Assembly: GCA_936931335.1 (NCBI GenBank)
Contig: CAKZIH010000049.1
Location: 1 to 11,079, forward strand
Source: an uncultured Nostocoides sp.
GTDB lineage: Bacteria; Actinomycetota; Actinomycetes; Actinomycetales; Dermatophilaceae
Length of the DNA stretch: 11,079 nt
Direction of reading: 5' to 3'
The notes beneath the pieces were generated by a model. That model saw only the letters and a list, made by a program, of their open reading frames with translations. It did not search any database and was not told where the DNA came from. Below, piece after piece: positions 6,432 to 11,079 of this stretch (positions are counted from its first letter, which is position 1; each line of letters starts with the position of its first letter). Both the position numbers and the translations under genes were made by a program.

Positions 6432-6907
6432 GCCGGATCCTCGCGGCGTTCGTAGGTGACGAACGCCGGGCCGGTGCCGGGTTCGCGAGCGGTCTCCCGC
6501 CATTGTTCGGAGTCTATGGCGGGGAAGGTGACCGTGCCCTCGGGTTTCAGATCGACCTCGGTGATCAGCAGCCGATCGGCCAGTGGCATGGTCTGGCGGT
6601 AGAGCTCGCCGCCGCCGGCGATGAAGACCTCGGGAACCGGGCCGGCCAAGTCCAGCGCCGCAGCGAGGCTGTGCGCGACCTCCACACCCGGGTGCTGCCA
6701 GTCGCGATCGCGGGTGAGCACGATCGAACGGCGGCCGGGCAGGACCCGTCCGATGGACGCAAAAGTCTTGCGCCCCATGACAATCGGGTGCCCGTATGTG
6801 GTGCGCTTGAAGTAGGCGAGATCCTCCGGCAGGTGCCAGGGCATGGTGTCCCCGGTGCCGATCACGCCATTGCGGCCGACTGCCGCGATGAGGGTCAGGC
6901 GCGTCAT
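6428..6907 (-). CDS. dfrA: Dihydrofolate reductase
   Basis: The 159-residue enzyme reduces dihydrofolate to tetrahydrofolate with NADPH in the cytoplasm, restoring the cofactor that ThyA oxidises. It shows the whole family plan: TLIAAVGRNGVIG at the N-terminus, MPWHLPEDLAYFKR with the catalytic acid Asp29 (equivalent to E. coli Asp27), GRKTFASIGRVLPGR for NADPH binding, and VFIAGGGELYRQTMP, the Gly-Gly loop near residue 95. The length equals the mycobacterial enzyme. The ATG at 6907 overlaps the thyA stop by ATGA (6904-6907) and its own stop overlaps the acetyltransferase start. I see no substitution that would clearly predict trimethoprim resistance. Confidence 0.97.
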   Translation of the reverse strand: MTRLTLIAAVGRNGVIGTGDTMPWHLPEDLAYFKRTTYGHPIVMGRKTFASIGRVLPGRRSIVLTRDRDWQHPGVEVAHSLAAALDLAGPVPEVFIAGGGELYRQTMPLADRLLITEVDLKPEGTVTFPAIDSEQWRETAREPGTGPAFVTYERREDPA

Positions 6908-7695
6908 ACGGCGATCGGGGCCTTGATGGCGGGGTCCGGGTCGTATCCCTCGAGGGTGAAGTCGCTCAGTTCGTAGGCGTCGATGCTCGGGCGTGGGGTA
7001 ATGGTCATCGTCGGCAGTGCCCGCGGCTGGCGGGTGAGCTGTTCGCGGGCTTGGTCGAGGTGATTGGCATACAGGTGGGCATCGCCGAGCGTGTGCACGA
7101 AGTCGCCCGGCATCAGGCCGGTCTGCTGGGCAACCATCATCGTCAGCAGGGCGTAGGAGGCGATATTGAACGGGACGCCGAGGAAGACGTCACCGGAGCG
7201 CTGATAGAGCTGGCAGGACAGTCGATTTTCGGCGACATAGAACTGGAAGAGCGCGTGACAGGGCGGCAGCGCCATCTCGTCGACCTCGGCGACATTCCAG
7301 GCGCTGACCAGGTGCCGGCGGCTGTCCGGATTGGTTCGGATGCCCTCGATCACCGCCGCGATCTGGTCGATCTGCCGGCCGTCCGGCGCCGGCCACGAGC
7401 GCCACTGGTGGCCGTAAACCGGGCCGAGTTCGCCGGACTCATCCGCCCATTCGTCCCAGATGGTGATCCCGCGCTCCTGCAGCCAGCGCACATTGGTATC
7501 CCCACGCAGGAACCACAGCAGCTCGCCGATGATCGAGCGCAGATGTAGCCGCTTGGTGGTCAGCACCGGGAAGCCCGCGGACAGGTCGAAGCGCATCTGA
7601 TGGCCGAAGACCGACCGGGTGCCGGTGCCGGTCCGATCGGATTTGGTGACGCCCTCGTCCAGGATCCGCTCGAGCAGGTCGTGGTACTGGCGCAT
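6904..7695 (-). CDS. thyA: Thymidylate synthase (ThyA type)
   Basis: The 263-residue enzyme methylates dUMP to dTMP using methylenetetrahydrofolate, producing dihydrofolate for the next gene, dfrA. It is nearly collinear with E. coli ThyA (264 residues). Seen are the phosphate-binding Arg21 in SDRTGTGTRSVFGHQM, LLWFLRGDTNVRWL, TIWDEWADESGELGPVYGHQ, the Arg pair near 126-127 (DSRRHLVSAWN), the catalytic Cys146 in LPPCHALFQFYV, and SCQLYQRSGDVFLGVPFNIA with the conserved Asp and Asn. The start at ATG 7695 has no real Shine-Dalgarno but a TACAGT hexamer 8 nt upstream, suggesting a leaderless message. It is the first gene of a five- or six-gene leftward operon joined by ATGA overlaps. Confidence 0.98.
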   Translation of the reverse strand: MRQYHDLLERILDEGVTKSDRTGTGTRSVFGHQMRFDLSAGFPVLTTKRLHLRSIIGELLWFLRGDTNVRWLQERGITIWDEWADESGELGPVYGHQWRSWPAPDGRQIDQIAAVIEGIRTNPDSRRHLVSAWNVAEVDEMALPPCHALFQFYVAENRLSCQLYQRSGDVFLGVPFNIASYALLTMMVAQQTGLMPGDFVHTLGDAHLYANHLDQAREQLTRQPRALPTMTITPRPSIDAYELSDFTLEGYDPDPAIKAPIAV

Positions 7696-7703
7696 GGGGC
7701 TTC

Positions 7704-7709
7704 ACTGTA
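7704..7709 (-). promoter_or_regulatory. Candidate -10 box for leaderless thyA operon
   Basis: Read on the minus strand the hexamer is TACAGT, a TANNNT match, ending 8 nt before ATG 7695. In actinobacteria this distance puts the transcription start at or one base from the A of the start codon. No AG-rich Shine-Dalgarno core of four or more bases lies between, and no good -35 is visible. The distance makes leaderless initiation the simplest reading; this is an inference from position. Confidence 0.45.
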
Positions 7710-7776
7710 GTGCGGTCGGCCGCGCCGGAACCGGCGGCATCGAGCGCGGCGCGGGGGTCGCTGGATCGGTGCGGGA

Positions 7777-7782
7777 TACCCT
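7777..7782 (+). promoter_or_regulatory. Candidate -10 box for leaderless dapA-rnj transcript
   Basis: TACCCT (TANNNT) ends 7 nt before the dapA ATG at 7790, with GGCAGCC between and no Shine-Dalgarno sequence anywhere in the preceding 20 bases. This is the spacing expected when transcription starts at the A of ATG. A recognisable -35 is lacking, which is common for such promoters. Confidence 0.5.
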
Positions 7783-7789
7783 GGCAGCC

Positions 7790-8692
7790 ATGACCGACAA
7801 CCCCTTCGGCCGCGTGCTCACCGCGATGGTGACCCCGATGCGCCCGGACGGCTCGCTGGACGAGCCGGGAATCCGATCGCTCGTCGACCACCTGCTCGGC
7901 TCCGGCCATGACGGCCTGGTGGTCAATGGCACCACGGGGGAGTCCGCGACGCTGTCCTCCGACGAGAGCATTCAGGTGCTGGACATCGTGGTGGACCAGG
8001 TGGACGGACGGGCCGGGGTGACCATGGGCGTCGGCTCCAATGACACCGCCCACGCCGTGGCGATGGCCAAGCGCGCGGAGCAGGCCGGCGCCACGGGCGC
8101 GCTGCTGGTGACGCCGTACTACAACAAACCGACCCAGCCGGGGATCATCGCGCATACCCGGGCTGTCGCGGACGCCACCGACCTGCCGGTCATGCTCTAC
8201 GACATACCGGGCCGGACCGCTATGCCGTTGGCCACCGACACGATCCTGGCCCTGGCGGAGCACCCCAAGGTGCGCGCGGTCAAGGACGCCAAGAGCCAAC
8301 TGTGGGAATCCACCAAGATCATGGCCGCCACCGATCTGCTCTGGTTTAGCGGCAATGACGAGGAGAACCTCATTCATCTCGCCCTCGGCGCCACCGGTGT
8401 GGTGAGCGTCGTCGGGCACGTCGCCGGCAAGGAGTATGCCGCGATGGTCGAGGCCATGGATCGCGGGGACCTGGGCACCGCCCGGGAGATCCACCGACGG
8501 CTGATCCCGCTGCACGAGGCGATGATGATGACCTCCCAGGGGGCGATCATGGCCAAGGCCGCCCTGGTCGAACTCGGCGTCATCGAGTCCGCCGCCGTCC
8601 GCCTGCCCCTGGTCGAGTCACCGCCCGAGCACCTCGAGCGGCTGCGCGACGGCCTGCGCCGCTCGTGCCTAGCTCGATCCGGCGCGCAGTGA
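7790..8692 (+). CDS. dapA: 4-hydroxy-tetrahydrodipicolinate synthase
   Basis: The 300-residue TIM-barrel enzyme condenses pyruvate with aspartate semialdehyde, the first step of the diaminopimelate/lysine branch, supplying peptidoglycan. Motifs are in order: LTAMVTPMRPDGSLD; VVNGTTGESATLSSDE with the Thr pair of the catalytic triad (48-49); LVTPYYNKPTQPG with Tyr110/111; MLYDIPGRT with Tyr137; and RAVKDAKSQL holding the Schiff-base Lys165. The C-terminal helices (LPLVESPPEHLERLRDGL) are complete. ATG 7790 is chosen for homology and the -10 spacing; the open frame upstream crosses the promoter and is not used. The stop overlaps the RNase J start as GTGA (8689-8692). The dapA-rnj order is the same as in mycobacteria and other actinobacteria. 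Confidence 0.97.
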   Translation: MTDNPFGRVLTAMVTPMRPDGSLDEPGIRSLVDHLLGSGHDGLVVNGTTGESATLSSDESIQVLDIVVDQVDGRAGVTMGVGSNDTAHAVAMAKRAEQAGATGALLVTPYYNKPTQPGIIAHTRAVADATDLPVMLYDIPGRTAMPLATDTILALAEHPKVRAVKDAKSQLWESTKIMAATDLLWFSGNDEENLIHLALGATGVVSVVGHVAGKEYAAMVEAMDRGDLGTAREIHRRLIPLHEAMMMTSQGAIMAKAALVELGVIESAAVRLPLVESPPEHLERLRDGLRRSCLARSGAQ

Positions 8693-10374
8693 GCCATCCG
8701 CACCCCGAACTGGGCCCCCCGCCGCCGCTGGCCGACAATGGCCTGCGCGTCATCCCGCTCGGTGGCCTCGGCGAGGTCGGGCGCAATATGGCGGTCATCG
8801 AGCACCGCGGACAGTTGCTCGTCGTCGACTGCGGCGTGCTCTTCCCCGACGACCACCACCCCGGCATCGACCTGATCCTGCCGGACTTCGAGGTCATCGC
8901 CGACCGGCTCGATCAGATCCAGGCGATCGTGCTCACCCACGGTCACGAGGACCACATCGGTGCGGTGCCCTATCTGCTGCGCCGCAAGCCCGACATCCCG
9001 CTCATCGGCTCGCAACTGACGCTGGCCCTGGTCGAGGCCAAGCTCAAGGAGCACCGGATCACGCCATACACGCTGGCGGTGCGGGAGGGGCAGCGCGAGC
9101 AACTGGGGGTATTTGACTGCGAGTTCGTCGCGGTCAACCACTCGATCCCCGACGCGCTCGCGGTGTGCATCCGCACGGCGGCGGGGTCGTTGCTGCATAC
9201 CGGCGACTTCAAGATGGATCAGTTGCCGCTCGATGGGCGACTGACCGATTTGCGGGCGTTCGCGCGGCTGGGGGAGGAGGGGATCGATCTCTTCCTCACC
9301 GACTCCACCAATGCCGAGGTGCCGGGCTTCACCACGCCCGAGCGGGATATCACCCCGGCCATCGACCGGGTCTTCCGGCAGGCGCAGCGGCGGATCATCG
9401 TCGCCTGCTTCTCCTCGCATGTGCACCGGGTGCAGCAGGTGCTCGACGCCGCCGCCAAGAGTGGTCGCAAGGTCGCGATGATCGGCCGCTCCATGCTGCG
9501 CAACATGGGTATCGCCGCGGACCTGGGCTATTTGCACGTGCCCGAGGGGGTGCTCGTCGACGCGCGGGTCCTTGGCGACCTGCCCGACCACCAGGTCGTG
9601 CTCATCTGCACCGGCAGCCAGGGCGAGCCGATGGCGGCGCTGTCGCGGATGGCCGCGCGCGATCATCAGATCGAGATCGGCCCCGGCGACACGGTGCTGC
9701 TCGCGTCCTCGCTGATCCCCGGCAATGAGAATGCGGTCTACCGCGTGATCAACGGGCTGATGCGCCTGGGCGCGGACGTGGTGCACAAGGGCAATGCCAC
9801 CGTGCACGTCTCCGGCCACGCCTCGGCCGGTGAACTCCTCTACTGCTACAACATCGTCAAGCCGCGCAATGTCATGCCCGTGCACGGCGAATGGCGCCAC
9901 TTGGTTGCCAATGCGGCGCTCGCCGTGCAGACCGGGGTGCCCCGCGAGCGGGTCGTCGTCGTCGAGAACGGGATGACCGTCGACCTGGTCGATGGCCGCG
10001 CCTTCGTCTCCGGTGCGGTGCCGTGCGGCTATGTCTATGTGGACGGGTCCTCGGTGGGCGAGGCCGACGAGACCCTGCTGCGGGATCGGCGGATCCTGCG
10101 CGATGAGGGCTTCATCTCGGTGATCGTGGTCATGGACAGCTCCAGCGGGCGGATCGTCGCCGGGCCGGAGATCACCGCACGCGGGTTCGTCGAGGACGAG
10201 ATCATCTTCGACGAGATCCGCCCGCAGCTCTCCCGCGCCCTGGAAGATGCCGTGCGCCAAGGGATTACCGACGAATACCGCCTGCAGCAGGTGTTGCGCC
10301 GGACCGTGGGCAGTTGGGTCGGGCGCAAGATTCGGCGCCGGCCAATGATCATCCCGGTGGTCATCCAGTCCTGA
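8689..10374 (+). CDS. rnj: Ribonuclease J (metallo-beta-lactamase/beta-CASP)
   Basis: The 561-residue RNase J acts on RNA as a 5'-3' exonuclease and endonuclease in mRNA decay and rRNA maturation. The zinc site is visible: VLTHGHEDHIGA (His84, His86, Asp88, His89), NHSIPDA (His151) and HTGDFKMDQ (His170, Asp173). The beta-CASP domain follows with CFSSHVHRVQQ (240-250), ICTGSQGEP (307-314), VSGHASAGEL (His377) and PVHGEWRH (His399). The last ~130 residues are the J-specific C-terminal domain (LRDRRILRDEGFISVIVVMD). GTG 8689 is preferred because its GTGA overlap with dapA indicates coupling; another GTG at 8665 would add 8 residues inside dapA. No Shine-Dalgarno sequence is present at either start, in line with reinitiation by terminating ribosomes. 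Confidence 0.95.
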   Translation: MSHPHPELGPPPPLADNGLRVIPLGGLGEVGRNMAVIEHRGQLLVVDCGVLFPDDHHPGIDLILPDFEVIADRLDQIQAIVLTHGHEDHIGAVPYLLRRKPDIPLIGSQLTLALVEAKLKEHRITPYTLAVREGQREQLGVFDCEFVAVNHSIPDALAVCIRTAAGSLLHTGDFKMDQLPLDGRLTDLRAFARLGEEGIDLFLTDSTNAEVPGFTTPERDITPAIDRVFRQAQRRIIVACFSSHVHRVQQVLDAAAKSGRKVAMIGRSMLRNMGIAADLGYLHVPEGVLVDARVLGDLPDHQVVLICTGSQGEPMAALSRMAARDHQIEIGPGDTVLLASSLIPGNENAVYRVINGLMRLGADVVHKGNATVHVSGHASAGELLYCYNIVKPRNVMPVHGEWRHLVANAALAVQTGVPRERVVVVENGMTVDLVDGRAFVSGAVPCGYVYVDGSSVGEADETLLRDRRILRDEGFISVIVVMDSSSGRIVAGPEITARGFVEDEIIFDEIRPQLSRALEDAVRQGITDEYRLQQVLRRTVGSWVGRKIRRRPMIIPVVIQS

Positions 10375-10392
10375 TCCGCCGCCCACCCGGGG

Positions 10393-10420
10393 CCGGCGAA
10401 TCGGGCCCGGCGAATGGGGC
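10393..10420 (+). repeat. Tandem 14-bp repeat after rnj
   Basis: CCGGCGAATCGGGC (10393-10406) is directly followed by CCGGCGAATGGGGC (10407-10420), with one base different. It lies 18 bp downstream of the rnj stop in the convergent spacer. It may be simple slippage; no function is evident. Confidence 0.6.
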
Positions 10421-10446
10421 CGCTCGCGGTCTCGGTCGCTTGCTGG

Positions 10447-10474
10447 CCCGGCCGCGGGAGGTTAATGGGCCGGG
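10447..10474. terminator. Weak candidate hairpin between convergent genes
   Basis: CCCGGCC (10447-10453) pairs with GGCCGGG (10468-10474) over a 14-nt loop that holds the TAA stop of the leftward gene. Two genes converge here, so a terminator is expected, but the stem is only 7 bp, in GC-rich DNA where such pairs arise by chance. Confidence 0.3.
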
Positions 10475-11079
10475 TGGCCGGCGGACGAGCCGTGGTCGGT
10501 GGTCTGGGCGTAATCGGCGGTTTGGGCGTGATCGGCGGCCGCCAGCTCCGCGGCAATGTCGTCGGCGAACTGGGCGACCTCGTCGGTGCCGGCCACCGGG
10601 CCACCGGCATACAGGCCGTCGGCACCGAGCAGCAGCGCGGCCGGGTCGCGATGGACGCCGAGGGTGGCGAACGCCCGGCCCTTGGGGTCGAACAGCCAGC
10701 CATAGCTCCACGCGGGGAAGACCGCCCGGGTGAACTCGGCCGGCAGGGTGGAGACCATCCTGACCTCCACGCCGGGCAGGCTCTCGCGCCAGTCCTGAGC
10801 GCGCGCCAGCGTGTCGTGGCTGCGCGGACAACCGCAGGTGACCCAGATCAGCAGTTGCGCCCGGGCGGCAGCCAACTCGGCGAGGTTGACCGGCCGCTCT
10901 TCATCAAGCAGGAAGAGGGGCGCGATTGGTTGCCGCACATAGTCATCCGGCTCGCCGGTCGCCGGATCGCTACCGGCCGCAGTGTTGACCCCGGCCGCCG
11001 GCGAATGCGCGCCCACGCTCGCTGCCGAGCCGGTATGCCGCCCGCCCCCCGCGGGGCCGGCATACTCCCGGCCGAGCAC
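10462..11079 (-). CDS. Thioredoxin-fold protein, C-terminal part (gene runs off window)
   Basis: The frame is open to the right edge, so the visible 205 residues are probably the C-terminal part of a longer protein; the GTG at the very edge need not be the start. After a low-complexity Gly/Ala/Ser linker (1-45), residues 53-178 look like a thioredoxin/redoxin fold. APLFLLDEERPVNLAEL resembles the TlpA/AhpC-type first strands, and QLLIWVTCGCPRSHDTL has the active-site helix start. FDPKGRAFATLGVHRDPAALLLGADG gives the late strands. The motif is C-G-C-P (Cys82, Cys84) instead of the usual C-x-x-C-P. The tail (about 180-205) is Ala/His/Asp/Thr-rich with a duplicated AQT unit. In actinobacteria such domains may follow a MauE/DoxX-type membrane part, which would lie outside the window. 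The fold is probable; the electron partner is unknown. Confidence 0.65.
   Translation of the reverse strand: MLGREYAGPAGGGRHTGSAASVGAHSPAAGVNTAAGSDPATGEPDDYVRQPIAPLFLLDEERPVNLAELAAARAQLLIWVTCGCPRSHDTLARAQDWRESLPGVEVRMVSTLPAEFTRAVFPAWSYGWLFDPKGRAFATLGVHRDPAALLLGADGLYAGGPVAGTDEVAQFADDIAAELAAADHAQTADYAQTTDHGSSAGHPAH
10501..10536 (-). repeat. In-frame tandem 18-bp repeat in redoxin C-terminal tail
   Basis: GGTCTGGGCGTAATCGGC (10501-10518) is followed at once by GGTTTGGGCGTGATCGGC (10519-10536), with two mismatches. The unit length is a multiple of three, and on the minus strand it codes the repeated ADHAQT/ADYAQT tail segment. It fits in-frame expansion of a disordered tail by slippage. Confidence 0.7.

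Noticed and set aside
7439..8515. 358-codon minus-strand frame spanning the thyA-dapA spacer
   Set aside because: It crosses the divergent promoter region and is antisense to dapA; composition is shadow-like with no domain.
8374..10386. 670-codon open frame on the minus strand opposite dapA and rnj
   Set aside because: It lies fully antisense to two well-identified genes, and its translation is a His/Asp/Gly/Arg-rich shadow typical of reverse reading in high-GC DNA.
1..11079. CRISPR array, tRNA/rRNA genes, riboswitch (T-box or lysine type), prophage or toxin-antitoxin pair
   Set aside because: I found no regularly spaced repeats, tRNA-like folds or suitable leader upstream of azlCD or dapA (its leader appears absent), and no phage or toxin genes.

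Overview
The window is high-GC DNA (roughly two thirds GC or more by eye). Codon usage, tight ATGA/GTGA gene overlaps, a dapA-rnj pair and a nearby thyA-dfrA pair all point to an Actinomycetota chromosome. The gene order is compatible with a Propionibacteriaceae-like or related lineage, but I cannot fix the genus from sequence alone.

Left part (1-3140): a decayed accessory island. It opens with a remnant of an IS481/IS3-type transposase (minus strand). A plus-strand row follows that was once an operon: an NRPS-type adenylation (AMP-ligase) gene carrying three single-base deletions and an in-frame stop; the C-terminal part of a GH13_18 (sucrose-phosphorylase-like) enzyme apparently joined to it by a deletion; an intact 244-codon gene of unknown function; and the first ~50 codons of an MFS-type transporter. 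The two remaining gene borders are still exact ATGA overlaps, so this was a tightly packed operon before it decayed. The set of an amino-acid-activating domain, a sugar phosphorylase, an unknown protein and an efflux-type transporter suggests a lost or fragmentary secondary-metabolite pathway. That reading is an inference.

Middle (3166-4824): a DUF4282 membrane protein gene and a VOC/PhnB-like gene diverge from a 230-bp spacer. A convergent hairpin (4265-4297) separates the VOC gene from the end of the leftward operon.

Core (4294-7695, minus strand): thyA, dfrA, a GNAT acetyltransferase, azlC and azlD are joined by four consecutive 4-bp ATGA overlaps. They make dTMP, recycle dihydrofolate and export branched-chain amino acids. 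A secreted repeat protein gene follows 17 bp after azlD, and its reading frame is broken three times. thyA diverges from dapA across 94 bp. Both starts have a TANNNT hexamer 7-8 nt upstream and no Shine-Dalgarno sequence, so both may give leaderless mRNAs.

Right (7790-11079): dapA (lysine/diaminopimelate synthesis) overlaps rnj (RNase J) by GTGA. Converging on rnj is the C-terminal part of a thioredoxin-fold protein with a CGC-P active-site-like motif, whose gene runs off the window edge.
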